From Gymnopus androsaceus JB14 (lineage: Eukaryota > Basidiomycota > Agaricomycetes > Agaricales > Omphalotaceae), in the NCBI GenBank assembly GCA_009733575.1, contig ML769386.1:852033-916032 (forward strand): 64,000 bases of DNA, written 5' to 3'. Within the stretch, counting starts at the first letter, position 1. Every line of letters starts with the position of its first letter. The translations under genes were made by a program, and so were the position numbers. This document shows positions 34,610-47,928 of the stretch, in pieces. The notes under the pieces are model-generated. The model did not search any database. It saw only the letters and a program-made list of their open reading frames with translations, and was not told the origin of the DNA.

Positions 34610-37600
34610 TCATGGAACAGCAATGCTATGGGAAGCCGTCACTTTTGTAGAGTTGGGGCCCTGCATGATAGAGGTTTTGAAGCCGAGCTGGCGGAAGACG
34701 GCTACGACGCGGTGAGCTCAGTTGTGCGTAGATTGCAAGAAAAGAAAACATACCTATTAGATCAGCTTTTTGTAAAGGTTTCGATAAAGAGGCGGCGAAA
34801 AGGCTGTTGGCATCGTTTTGTTCACCAGCGGCACTGTAGGCGCTCACAGCGATGATGGGGGCATTTGTGTTTTTGCTATTGGTACTCTTGATATACCGCG
34901 CAGCGCCCTCTCCGTCAAGTACTGGCATGTGAAGGTCCATTAAAATACAGTCGAATTCTAGCAGAAAATGTCAGAAAACGAACGTTGGAAAAAAAGAATC
35001 AATCTTACTGATATCACCCATTGCGACACTGATTGCTTCTGACCCATCAGCCACTACAACACATCGACATCCAAGCCGTATCAACAACGTCTCAATGATC
35101 TTTGCAGTGATGGGGTTGTCTTCCGCCAGTAGACAAGTCACAGCACGGTCACTTGGATCGGGTCCTTTCCTAAGATCTATGGAGTGCACAGATGAAGGTG
35201 GAGTGTTGATAGTCCCGTGGCCGACTGAAGAATTCCATGTCTCCGAACCTGACCCGTCTCCCGCACTAGAAACAGACGCAGTCCTCAGACGACTAGGCAT
35301 GGAGTTCCGCCGTTCAACGCCTTCCAGATGACTCTGCTTGAACCGTTCGACAGCACCGTATTCAGAAGGCTTACGGGCATGACTACCACCTGCACTGCCT
35401 GGAGTAGAGGGGGAATACTCGTTCGAGAGGGAGAAGACGCTATGGAGGATGTAGATGTTGCGGGAGAAGGAGGTCCTGTAGCTAAAACTTTTGACGGTTC
35501 CATCGTTGTAACAACACTGGGAGGTTTCTTGATCCGATGAGAGACACTCTTCCTACGCGAGTGTAGCCCTGTAGACTCGGAAATAGCATGAGTGAGTGGA
35601 ACCATTTGGTCCGACTTTAGTTTCCGAATGACGTCGTCGTTGTGCTGTTTGAGGACCGGAAGGTTTTTGAAACTGAATGAACCAAAATCATCGCTGGGAG
35701 TGGAAGCCGTTTCCCGTCCACTACCAATGGGCACGGGCATGGATGGAGGCGGCATCGAACTATCGATTATCGGACTATTCAAGGCGGATGGCTGGCCTAG
35801 AGCGAGTTCCGCTTCTTCCTCATCATCCTTGAAGAGCATCGGGACAGCACCGCGAGAATCAAAGTAGTCGGTAGACTCTGGATCGCTGATCTGAGGAATG
35901 AAAGCAGCTTCCGTAGCACTGACTTTATCCCACTCAATCCCATCGAACCAGGGGTGAGCTTTGACTTCTTCTGCCCCATTAGCCCCAAGACGAGCAGACG
36001 GGTCAGTCATCAGGAGCCTCTCCATGAAATCACGCGCCTTGTCCGAGTAATCTAGCCAGTCGCTATCCTCGTGCCATTCGATATGACCTGAAAGAATGTT
36101 TTCGAAAACTTTCTCTGGGGTCTCGTCGTGGAACGGTGGGATGCCGAAGAGAAATTCATAGGTAATGATGCCAAGAGCCCACTATTGCAAAACATGTCAG
36201 TCCCGAGATAGTTCTGCAACTAAAGCAAGTACAAGCGTACCCAATCTACCGCAGCATCGTCACCGCGAAGACCAAGAATAGTTTCTGGAGCTAGATAATC
36301 CGGAGTACCGACAAACTTTTGCTCGCCGGGAGGTGTTCCACCTGCCGAATTCGAGTTGGACTGTGAATGAGAATGCGATCTCAAATCCGTTGAGAGCTCC
36401 GTTGCAAAAGACTGCACCGGGCTTTCGCCAGCTCTTGCCATACGCCGAGGGGGAAATCCAGCAACTGATTCCGATCCACTGGATTCTCCGATATCATCTG
36501 TAGAAAGAAGATAAGGGGAGCTTCCGAACCGTGGAACCGCTTGTGTGCGTTGGTTGAAGTACGAACCTCCACCATTTAAATCGTTGGAGAACAATGGTGA
36601 CGATAGATACGCGGAGTCCATAGAGGGTGGCCTAGACCGAGAACTATATCTCGTGTAAGGGCGACCAATCTGACTTTCACGAGTCTGTCGACCAAGTAAA
36701 CCTATCCTACTAAGTCCAAAATCCGTGAGCTTCAAATGTCCGTGTTGGTCGATGAGCAAATTGTCAGGCTTGAGGTCACTAGAGAGAGGATTAAAGTCAA
36801 AACTGTCAAAACTGAGAACAAGTTGTTGAGCCCTACCGATGGACGAACGCCTCGCTGATGGAGATACTCCAACCCTAACACAACTTCAGCAATATATTGC
36901 CTGGTCCACTCCTCCGGAAGAGCACCAAGACTCTTGATGAGCGCAGCACAATCCCCACCGTTCAGGTATTCCATCACCAAATACAAATTCTCCTTGCTCT
37001 GGAACGTAAAGTAAAGTTTCGCCACAAAGGGAGACTCGGCCTGCTTCATTAGAATCATCCGCTCCGCCTTGACATTGGTGATTTGATTCTTCGCAATCAT
37101 GTCGGCCTTCTTGAGTACTTTGATAGCATAATAATCACCCGTCGCCTTTTTGCGCGCAAGGAAAACTGACCCAAAGGCTCCCTTGCTGATGGGCTTGATG
37201 ATATCAAAGTCCTTTATCGAGGTAGGATTTGTTCGTGCTATAGGAGCCACGGATGGGTTTCGTGGAGAAAGAGGCCCACCAACAGCGGGGGGACTATTAA
37301 CGGGATTAATCGTAGAGTGGCGACGATGGCTGCGTTTAGTAGAAGATTCTCGAGTGAGCAACGCATCGCGGGGGATGACCTGTGGTGACGCTGGAGGAGT
37401 GACAACAAACTTGGGCTCGAGCAGACTGGAAGACGATTTACGAGTCTTGATCGTGAGACGAGTGCTACTGCTAGGCTCATCCAGACTCATCGTCGGGACT
37501 GCATCATCAGGAGAGGAAGATGCGACGATGGGCGCAGCGAGTGCGAGAGGAGATGATATAGAGGAAGGCGTTGACGAAGCGCGTATTCAGCCGAGGGCCG

Positions 37601-40485
37601 TAAGACATCGATGCCATGGAAACAGTAGAGCTGGGTCGAAGCTCTGGAGAAGTAGCCGGAGGTGCAGGAGAAGGGGCAAGAGGAGTGGGGTCCGAGGAAT
37701 GCTCCCCGGTAAAAGCGTATTCAGAGGTGGTACTAGAATGATCATCGTCGTCGTGCGAGTGCCCCGAATGGCCCTGCGCACTGCTTCCACGTTCAAGTTG
37801 TCCCTCTTCCTCGTCAGAACTGTCGCTGCCACTGCTATCTTCATCCTGGTATGCGGCAAGATGGGCTCCAACCCGCTCTTGCCACTCATTCCAGATCTTC
37901 TCGGAATATCGGATCGTATTCTGCATCCTGACCACAGTGTCAATCTTCTGCCTCATTACCCTTTCCACGTCCTGCGCCAACTGACCAAGAGCGGAATCCT
38001 CGGCAACGGGTTTACACCAATTTCGGATCTGAGACATCTTCCTTTCTGATCCTGGTGAGAGCAACCTCTGTCTTTCAATAGGCTCCTTGGCTTCCTCTTC
38101 CTTGAGCGAAGGAATCGATACCTCAGCAGCAACTTGCAATATATCATCCAACTGGTCAAGCAACCTCCGCTGCATCTTCTTCACACCAAACTTGTGCATC
38201 TTGTTCACGCGGAACAACTGCATCGGGGATGAAATAATCGGGGAAGTCGACGGGGAGAAAATGGGCATTCCACGATACTCGGGTGGCGCAGCGGGGGATG
38301 AACGGTCCATAGCAGCAGATAGATCGCGAATGGTGTTTCGGAGTTCTTGTATCGTTTCATTGCATTCTCCGATTTCGGCTTCCAGTCGATGGGTCTCTAC
38401 GCAGGTGTCGCTGTGTTTCTCAAAGTACCATTGGGGATATGACACTCGCAGATTCGGCAGAGGATAGGGTCGGTGCTAAAAGGTTGGGGGAATGGATAGG
38501 GTGTTTCGGGATCATCGTGACCGCCTTCGGCGTAGCTGACGTCCGCAGAAGGAGGTACATCGTCTGGCTCGATGTCTCCTTCAGAAACTAGGGTGATGGC
38601 GGGAGACTCGAATTCGTACCGAGGGGATGCAATGGGTTTGATGACCCACATGGTATGAGAGGGTTCACCGTCCTCACGATCAACCATGAGCATACCTTTA
38701 CCCTCCATCTGCTGGAAAAGAGCTTGGCCAGGAGGTGGCTCCCGATCGCCCTCAGGCTCCACTCGAAGCCTAAACCTAGCCTCAACTGTATGAGAGTCAT
38801 CCTCCAGTAAACGCTGTGTTGCGGTATCGAACACATGAGCATCTGCTGGGTGTAAAAAATGCGAAACACGAGACCCGAAAAGGTCTTCTGGTTCCGAGCT
38901 GGTGATAGATAATTAGTATAACTATCCCTGTAAATTTAATAGCTAACGGCAAGCTTACCCTACTACTACGTTCCAAGCATAATTGATCCAGATTAGATGT
39001 TCTCCATCGAGACTAAGCTCCAGCACTATATTCTGATTTTGGGCTGTTTCAGCTTGAAGCCTCAGTCGTTCTGTTGCCAACACCCGCGCAGATTCTGTAT
39101 TGTCATGAGACTTTGAAGGACGAGGGCTGGATTCGTGTCGTTCGAGAGAGTGAGCTGTCGAGGCTGAGAGTGTCTTTGGGTTTTCATCTCGAGATCTTCG
39201 ATTATGGCTATTAGGCCGATGTAAACGAAGCTTGTTGTCATCCTCAGGATTGAGCCTAAAGTCTTCTAGGTCGGATGCCTCGGTTTTCCTAGTCGGTGTA
39301 GGGGCAGGCGCTGGGAATTCGTCGGCGGGTTTCATGACAAAAGTCAATGGTTCATCCAGTTCGTTTTCGTTATCGTCAAAGTTCCAAAACTGTTTTTCGG
39401 CCTCCCACCATTCAACTACACGGCTGAGACTGGCGACGGCAAGAAGGACTTGCACATACCAGTTCCGACCATGCCAGTCGGGATGTTCTTCCCAAGCTTT
39501 ACCAATATTTTGAACCCTCTGCACCAATGCCTCGCAGCATTTTGGTTGTGCTGTAAGCTGTGTAACGGACATGTCCGTGATATCGGTGGCCACACCAATC
39601 AGTTCATATAGCGTAGTCATGATGGGATCCACTGGGTCGTCAATCAATATTCGAGAGGAACGACGGTTGTTGGATGACGAGGAAACTGGATACTCGGAGA
39701 ATGAGGGATGACTTTGCAGGGGAGGGAGCGGAGAACGAGAACGGGATGTAGAGCGAGAACTCTGGCCTGATCGGGGCGGTCGCGAAGGGATATGTATTGT
39801 ACGCGACAACCGCCTCGAGGGCAAATTCTGAGTGTTCCATGATGGCGGAGCAGCAGTACCGCTCTGTTTTCGGGATAATGAGGTTTCGGGAAGCATCACA
39901 GTTGAGTTGCTGGGGGAAGAAGAGATCATGCCGGAAGACATGGATGTAGACAAGGGTCTGTCCCAAGGAGCGTTCTGTTGCTGCCTGCTGCGGTGAGAGT
40001 TTGGGCTCATTGAGGAAGAAGTAGATGATGCTGAAAAACAAATCAGATAAATTTTGAATAAAAAAATAAGGGAAACAATACGGACGGTGACGACTGTGAC
40101 GACTATGATATTCCTGCTCTGCTTCATACCCACCGTCCGAGCTAGACTCGTCGGTCAAAAGAGCAGACCTGTACTCGATAGGCTGGAGATCCGGCATATG
40201 GTCAAAATCACCAAGCTGGGAATCTCTGTCTGGCTCGTACTCGGTCTCCTTGAGACGTTCTTCGAAAAAAGCAGTTATATTATTGGTGACGCGCTGAAGT
40301 TCTTTATCGCATTCAGCCTTGGCCGCTTTGAGCCTTCGAGTGACATGACGCCTGACAAAAGGCATAGAGACGGTATTTGGGCCATTCTGAGAAGCTTGGG
40401 ACGGCGGCGGGGAGAGGATAGTGTCTGGCGCAAAAACGAGCGGACTTGGGGGTTGGCGACGCTGCTGCTGACCGGAATCCGACAT
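34610..40485 (-). CDS. Rim15/Cek1-type Ser/Thr protein kinase with PAS and receiver domains
   Basis: This large cytosolic kinase links nutrient signals to quiescence and stress programmes in fungi. In order: disordered N terminus; PAS-like segment (LELSLDGEHLIWINYAWNVV, RVSRFLHPADAH); zinc-knuckle CRICECHIPQWYFEKHSDTC; helical region; kinase lobe (ISKGAFGSVFLARK, YYAIKVLKK, YLVMEYLNGGDCAALI, HRDLKPDNLLI, LTDFGLSRI), with the usual long insert before GTPDYLAPE and WALGIITYEFLFG; C-terminal receiver domain (CLLAEDNPITAKII, CILMDLHMPVLDG with the phospho-acceptor Asp, AVSAYS). Four frame steps are needed: -1 at the GGGG run 38433-38436, +1 near 37549-37562, +1 at 36843-36848 inside HRD, and -1 near 35418-35437. 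Introns otherwise splice normally. All catalytic motifs are conserved, so decay is unlikely. Confidence 0.9.
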
Positions 40486-40705
40486 GGAGGGTTGCTGGAA
40501 AACTAGGGCGACATCAAGAGGAGAAGAGGAAAAAGGCAGCAAATTAATTGCCAAACGGCAATTACTTCGACTTTAGTCGAGCTCGCCGTTGAAGGGACGG
40601 TATTTGTCGTTAGATTGTGGCTGGTCAGAAGCAAGAGCCTGTCAGGGTTGTCCTTTAAATTATTATTCTGGCCTAGATCCAAAATAGGGCACGTGAACTT
40701 CTCTC
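40486..40705. promoter_or_regulatory. Shared divergent promoter, kinase gene and mS18
   Basis: A 220-bp gap between the two divergent start codons must hold both promoters. No TATA box is evident; a CACGTG-like E-box (GCACGTGAA) lies at about 40689-40697. Confidence 0.45.
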
Positions 40706-41346
40706 ATGCTTCCTCGTCTCCGCAACTCGATTGTTCGTTCAAATCCGAGCATTCGCGCTTTGCTTCGTCGTATTCCACCCAGAACGATGACCCCCATGCT
40801 GCTCTGAAAAATTTTGGGCGACGAGCTGCAAGAAGGATCAGCAACTCCTTCCAGTTTGTGGTTTTTTTTCATTTTTTCATTAGACTCAAAACTCATTCTA
40901 TACTACAGACTACGTCCCCAATCCAGAATCCCGCTTTCGTCCCTTCTCAGCCAACGAGGCAAACTTATTTTCTCACTTTACTCGCGTGTTAAATACTGAT
41001 TGCTATTACTACTTAGGTTATACAACCTTGGCGACTCTCGTACGAAGCAGTGGCCAAAAGACGCGCTCTGCCCGTGTCCAAGCCCCAACTCGGTCCTTCA
41101 AAAAGAGATGCTCAATTCAAGGATCCCTTCTATCGTCTTGGCGTAGACCCTCTCAAGCATGCGATGAATCCCTCCATGCTCACTCCATTCATCTCCGAGA
41201 TGGGTAAAGTATTCGGTAGGGCACATACCGATCTCACGAAGAAGAATCAGAGGAGGTTGGGCAAAGCTATTCGTAGAGCCAAGATGATGGGAATTATACC
41301 GGTACTCAGCAGACGAAACATCTTTTCCCCAGTATCTTCTCGTTAA
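40706..41346 (+). CDS. Mitochondrial small-subunit ribosomal protein mS18 (bS18m)
   Basis: The C-terminal exon carries the S18 signature RRLGKAIRRAKMMGIIPVLS, preceded by KDPFYRLGVDPLKHAMNPS, as in fungal mitochondrial S18. The first exon begins MLPRLRNSIVRSNPSIRALL, an Arg-rich mitochondrial targeting peptide. To join it to DDPHAALKNFGRRAARRISN the frame must move -1 near 40757-40765. The middle exon (FRPFSANEANLFSHFTR) is plausible, but the introns around 40855-40910 and 41000-41030 are shorter than usual and I am unsure of the borders. The family and the mitochondrial matrix location are secure. Confidence 0.75.
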
Positions 41347-41429
41347 TGAATGTAGCTTGGACATGTCAAAGTAACATTGACCCAAAGAGCTCTTATTTTC
41401 TCCTCAAACTCTAAACATAAGTATTCATA

Positions 41430-41664
41430 TCGGTGATTCCCTAAGGGCCAAGGCAGCAATTGCGACATTTCATTCATTCGGACGTATCTTTTCGCAGCCT
41501 TGCACGAGAACAAAGACGAGGCTCGTAAAATCTTTGGTCATGCTCCGGTAACACTATTGAAAGGTGCTCAGATCATCAAGGGTAGAGTTACGCCAAAGTT
41601 ACACGATGGTCTCCCGCATGCACCTAAACCGCACAGAGAACACGGAAGGGAAACGAGTATCTGA
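41430..41664 (+). other. Unidentified coding-like fragment without start codon
   Basis: One frame is open without an ATG and reads YLFAALHENKDEARKIFGHA then VTLLKGAQIIKGRVTPKLHD, ending at a TGA at 41662-41664. Composition is protein-like, but I do not recognise it and find no start or partner exon. It may be a gene fragment or chance. Confidence 0.25.
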
Positions 41665-41813
41665 TGAGAAAGATGCTTCCTGCTTCTACATTGACAGGAG
41701 GCTCTACCAAGCTGCAGAACTGAGACTAGACTCTGGGACCTGGGTAAATCCCATCGTTCTCCGTCAGTGACCGCAGGCTAAAATAATAACATGTTCCATA
41801 AAAACCGTACACA

Positions 41814-43000
<1,187 letters not shown>

Positions 43001-43146
43001 GATAACTGATTGTGTTGGTAAAAAGTAGAGATTCAAAATTGAGCTGACGCGTCTTCAAGGCGTTGTTTGGCAAGCCTTTTAGAACCAAACAAAGCATGCT
43101 CAGCCACAGATCTATTCGATCCAATTCAATTCTTTTCGCGGCCAAC
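43001..43146. promoter_or_regulatory. Short bidirectional promoter, Rpn11 and coiled-coil protein
   Basis: Only 146 bp separate the two divergent start codons. No TATA box was seen. The Rpn4-type proteasome element (GGTGGCAAA) is absent from both strands here. Confidence 0.45.
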
Positions 43147-45015
43147 ATGTCCAGCGAGCTTTCCGATGCTCTCAATCCCTACTTTACACAACCCAGAAAC
43201 TCTCGTCCCTCTAGTGTCCATTATCCCCAGCAACTGCAACCGGTGATTCAACCTTCTCAGCAGTATGTCCCTCACAGAAGCGAGCTGGAAATGGCCATAT
43301 CTGAACCAATGTATGCGCCTGTGTCTCAGTAAGTATTTGATATATACTTGCAAGCAAGCTTTCCCGATGCTCTTTCAGGCCACAGACCTCATCGGATACG
43401 ATCCAAGAACTTTTACGCGTCGTGACGCAGACAAACCAGGCACAGGAGAATGAACGTAAACGGAGGCTTGCTTGGGAGCAGGAACAAGAAGAGAGATATG
43501 CGCAGAGGCAGGCAGAATTGGAGAAGCAAATGATGGAAATGCGTCAAGAAATTTACACACTTCGATCGGCATTCGCTGCTGGTCCTCAACCTATTCCGCA
43601 TCAACCAACTATTATGACCCATGCGCCATACTATTCTCCCATTTCTCCTATATCCCAGAATTCGGACATGTTTGTTCAGGGATCTTCCTCGCGACCCATC
43701 CAACCAGAGATCGTATCCAACTACTCCATGTCTATATCTCCTCCGTATGATTCTCCTATTTCAACCGCTCCTCCGAAATCGGCATCGCCTTCAATATCTC
43801 CTATGCTCGGTCCAGTGAACAATGCCGGCACTTCAGTGCCTCCATCACCTGGTACTTCTCCTGACCGTGCCAGAAAGAGGTACAATGATACCATCGACTA
43901 TGGTCACGACTCGGATCGTAGCGCATCCTCTGAAAATCTTGCTCAGAGTCGGAATCATTATCAACGAAAGTGTCGCACTATTCAGGTAAGGATTTCCTTT
44001 CTTTCCGTAGTCAACCTTTACTTACTTGAACCGTTCAGCAAGCGATGCGTAGTCATATATTACGTCTCATGTGTGTCGAGGAGGAGCAGAATCTACCTGA
44101 CAGCCAACCGGAAGGTGTGGCGCACGACCCCTCTCAGCCATTACGCTTCGTGTGGGACAAGACAACGAAGCAATCTGTGCATAATACACGCATGAAGGCT
44201 TTCGTTCTTGAAGACATAAAGCGGAATCGCCAGCTGTATACAGAGCTTTCCGAGAGAGAGTTTAGCAAGGATGTCCTGGAATCTGCGTTTGAGCAGAGCT
44301 TTACAACTTTGCGGCAAAGGTTCAAAGCTCAGGGTAACGTAAATGATGCAAAGGCTCTCAAGAGTAAGGGAGATCAAAGAGCACAGAATGCACGAAGATC
44401 AGCACGGAGAAAGAAGGTATGTATGAGATTTTTGCATCCTATCTATCATCTGTTTCTTTTCACTCACTTTACTCTCATCAGAAACTCAACGACCGTTCAG
44501 CTGCTCGTTTGAAGATTCCAATCTTCGAGCATGTCGCATTCGATGGCGCTTTACAACTCGAATGCATGTCCTCAGAGGAATCCGACGACGATGCAGATCC
44601 AACTCAGCCTAAATTTGTCTACACTCGGGGTTACCTCTGGAGAAGCAACCGCCTATTGCGTTTCTTTCATTCTCTGGATCAGGAAGGTAACGCGTCCAGC
44701 TCTGCCAAGCGTGGTAATGCACCGATGAACCGCGCCATTGGTATCCCCAAGGAAAGTGTCGGGCTTCCTCCAAACGGTGTATCAAATTGGATGATTAGTC
44801 GACGATGGATTCGTGCCACGCAATCGAAGCAGCCGGATTTGGCTGAGGCGCTGAAGAGGCTGGTAAGCAATTCTTCGGAACTGCCTCCAGAGACGTTGTA
44901 TCGGCTTGGTGAGGAAAGTGATGATGATGAGGAGGAGGAGCGAGAGGTGCAGCAAGGGACACAGCAGGTGCCTCAGCATTATTCGAGTAGCTCTTTGCAT
45001 AATGCTCTGGCTTGA
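43147..45015 (+). CDS. Uncharacterised conserved coiled-coil protein
   Basis: Start MSSELSDALNPYFTQPRNSR. A glutamine-rich N terminus is followed by a charged coiled coil (ENERKRRLAWEQEQEERYAQ, ELEKQMMEMRQEIYTLRSAF), then an SP-rich disordered stretch. A conserved-looking C-terminal part follows (AMRSHILRLMCVEEEQNLPD, FVWDKTTKQSVHNTRMKAFV, VYTRGYLWRSNRLLRFFHSL, SNWMISRRWI) and an acidic end. Three introns (43330-43378, 43986-44039 and 44417-44481) splice in frame. The C-terminal part has the look of a fungal DNA-associated domain, but I cannot name it. The gene is intact and read divergently from Rpn11. Confidence 0.7.
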
Positions 45016-45139
45016 TTTAGAGTAGATACATACTGTACTAATCTGTATCATAGTACATGTACATATAGTAACTCGTTTTCGTACTTTGGCGCGATCCATT
45101 AGAGAGCGCTTGTTTTAGACGCTAATCCTTCCTTCCTTC

Positions 45140-47490
45140 ATGTCCACGACCACAAGCAGCGAACACAACGGTATTCACCTTCAACTGGTCGCTCTCTATC
45201 AATCTAACGTCCTTGCTTTGAATCAGGCGTCAACTATGCCAGCCCCTCTAGGCAGAATAACCAGGCTCTCTGTACGCATTTACCAATAATCGTCCTTATG
45301 CTTATTCACTGTTATTGCAAGATAGCACACGGGAGAAAGAGTTTGTAGAACTACATGAACAAGTCCAGGTAAGCTATTGACCATTCTCACTATATCTTCT
45401 CTTACTTATTCTGTCCACAGACTAGTGTCAATTTGCTGGACTCTCTCGAGTCCTTCTTGTCTACATTTCAAAAAGACTTGACAGCGGTATCAGGCCAGAT
45501 ATCAGAGCTTCAAGATAGAAGCAAAGATATCGACAATAGGCTCAAAAGTCGTCGGGTTCGTCCTAGCACCTACATGTCCCGCCCATTCTTCGATTGACGT
45601 GTCGAAAGTAGAAAATCGAGAAGCCTTTATCAAATCTCATTGCCGACATACTGATCCCTCCCGCACTTACCACGCTTATTCTGGACTCTCCCGTCGACGA
45701 GACATGGATCATGGCTATAGAAGACCTTGAGCGGCATTTGGAAGTGATCAAAGCTCGTTCGCGAGTCAAAGCCGCAAGAGATTTAGGAGAGGTTGTCGAA
45801 GGCTTGCGAATAGTAGTACGTTTCCTCTCATTACAGTGGCACTGTGCTTCCATTGACCTTGGCTTCAAGGCAGCAACCAAACTTCGGGTCTTCTTCCTAG
45901 CCTTATTCCAGCCTATTCGCAATTCCGTGACAACGAATATGCAAGTTTTACAAACTTCTGTGCTAATAAAGTACCGCCCGCTTTTTGCATTCCTACAGCG
46001 GCAAGCAGCTCCTGTAGCTCATGAATTACAGAGATCATACGTTGGAGCAGCGCGTGTCTACTATGAAACTGGCTTCAGACGATATGCGAGAAGTTTGGGT
46101 TATATCAAGGTGGCTTAGGATCTTCTTCTCTTTTGTATTCATACTAATGTAGTCTAGGCACGTACCACGGAAAAGTTTGAGACGATAGTCAACGAAGGAG
46201 AAAAATCCAACGACATACCCGTCGATCTTGACCGGTTGTCAAATTCTCAGCTCGATGGCCCCAGTATTACGCTCGCGTACATGGCCGATGATAAGGCACA
46301 TGCAAGTTATTGCTCTTTATTGCTGCCTTGCCCGCTCACATCTCATTCTTATAGAAAGAACACCCGGAAGCCCTTTTCCGGTCCCTCCTGCTTGTCTTCA
46401 TGGATAACGCCACCGCCGAATACACCTTTGAAAAGTTGTTCTTTACTGTAGAGCACACGCTGCCTTCGCTAGATACCCAAAACTCTCTATTGTCACCCTT
46501 ATCTCTTCTCAGTCCAACAGACCGACAATCCAACGCCGGCTCGGACTATGGTGGGCGAAGCAGATCTGGTAGTGTATCCATAGCGAGTGCTTTGGATTCT
46601 ATGAACACAGCTGTACGGGACGAGCAAGCCAACCTTGACGCGATATGGAAACAGGTGTTTGATCCTGTATTGGAATATGTACAGGTATGCCTCGCGCGCT
46701 TTTTGTTCCATTGCACATGGGCTTACCCTTGGCAGACGTTCGTCAAGACCGTCATTGAGCCTCCGCCTCCGGTGGTTCCTCTGCTCACCATGATCCGCCT
46801 CACAGAGCACATCGTGACAGAAATCGAGAACCGATCCTGTCCACCGGGTGTAACATTTATGTTCGGTCTACGGCTTCAGATGTGGCCTGTTTTCCAAAAG
46901 CTCATGAATGAAAACCTCGAAGCGCTCAAGAAGCTAGCAGAGGGTTCAGGTGGCGGGTATTTTAGTAGAGCAGCAGTCCTCACGGAAGCGTCTGTCCGAA
47001 CTGTAAGCCGTATATCATTCTGTTGAGCAGGAAGCTAACAAGTGTATAGATATGCACGAGCTACATCAAGTTGTTTGCCACCTTTGTGATCCTTACGGAG
47101 AAGGAAGATGAGACTATGATATTTTCCAAGTAAGCCGGTTCTCCTTCTCTTTTCAAGCTCACGCGCTGACTCTGAATAACAAGCTTGCTACGGATGAGGC
47201 AAGAAGTTGAAAAGCTTATACAGCGATATACTGCTCAGACGAGCGATGCTGTGGCACGAGCTACCGCCCAATCTACTTTCTATGAGATTCTTTTGCGAGG
47301 TTTAAATGTAAGTTGAGAGTTGGTCCCTGTATACTTATATGATCTTCTGACCCCAAGCCCTCTAAAACAGAAAGGAATTCAGTCTGTTGCTCATCCAAAG
47401 TCTCAACAGGAGCTTGCATATTGGTCAAAGTTGGAGGAAGAAGCGAGGAGGAAAATTATATCGGTTCAACAGGCGAGAACGAGGCGGTAG
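45140..47490 (+). CDS. VPS52: Vps52, GARP tethering complex subunit
   Basis: This subunit of the GARP complex tethers endosome-derived vesicles at the trans-Golgi. The start at the ATG 45140 uses two short phase-1 introns, giving MSTTTSSEHNGVNYASPSRQ. Family blocks: FVELHEQVQTSVNLLDSLES, ISELQDRSKDIDNRLKSRR, LIPPALTTLILDSPVDE, TKLRVFFLALFQPIRNSVTT, LIKYRPLFAFLQRQAAPVAH, YYETGFRRYARSLGYIK and KEHPEALFRSLLLVFMDNA. About ten introns splice in frame, including one GC-AG intron at 46302-46354. The gene is intact, ending RTRR at 47490. A short EFR3-like fragment lies directly after the stop. Confidence 0.9.
46302..46354 (+). other. GC-AG intron in VPS52
   Basis: Donor GCAAGT follows DDKAH and the acceptor is CTTATAG. 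Splicing joins KEHPEALF in frame, which is strong protein support. Length 53 bp, the same as the GC-AG intron in the IDO gene. Confidence 0.75.
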
Positions 47491-47511
47491 TTGGCAGGCA
47501 TATACAACTTG

Positions 47512-47600
47512 GTTTTTTTGTCCGGTCCCGAACCCAGTTTGAGTGAGTCTACTTTCGCCTCCCATAACGGAAGAGATATGGTGCGACGGCATGCTATTCC
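47512..47600 (-). pseudogene. Short EFR3-derived fragment
   Basis: CTACTTTCGCCTCCCATAAC and flanking bases (about 47548-47590) match the EFR3 coding region at about 53143-53185 at roughly 36 of 39 bases. On the minus strand both read SSVMGGESR, then TQT. The match fades to either side. It is a non-functional scrap of the EFR3 C-terminal region 5.6 kb away from its source. Confidence 0.6.
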
Positions 47601-47895
47601 TTAGGAACTTTTCGCCGACGCCCAATGAAACAGTCTCTACAGTTCGGTAAAATCATTTCGTTAAATAAGTTGAACTTTAGCCGGGTTTCTTGTGCCAACG
47701 TCGAGACGCATCCGAGTTGTATGTAAGGTTGAATACTATTCTCGAGTTTAGCCGATGCTTTGTTGGACGCCTCATATTCAATCCATGACAAGGCCCCCCA
47801 ATTCAAAGTACTAATTCTTGCCAAACCCCGACGGTGATGTCCAATCCTCCGACGCCCCTCCTCTACTCAATGACCATCTCTTATGGTATGAAGGA

Positions 47896-47903
47896 TATAA
47901 AAG
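47896..47903 (+). promoter_or_regulatory. TATA box of the DUF1254 gene
   Basis: TATAAAAG lies 26 bp before the chosen ATG at 47929. This implies a very short leader if used as a TATA box, or transcription starting close to or inside the annotated start. Confidence 0.35.
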
Positions 47904-47928
47904 CAAGGCTAACTCCCCAAGTCAAACC

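Noticed and set aside
37150..38049. 299-codon plus-strand frame over the kinase gene
   Set aside because: Antisense shadow of conserved kinase and linker exons; no domain in the translated product.
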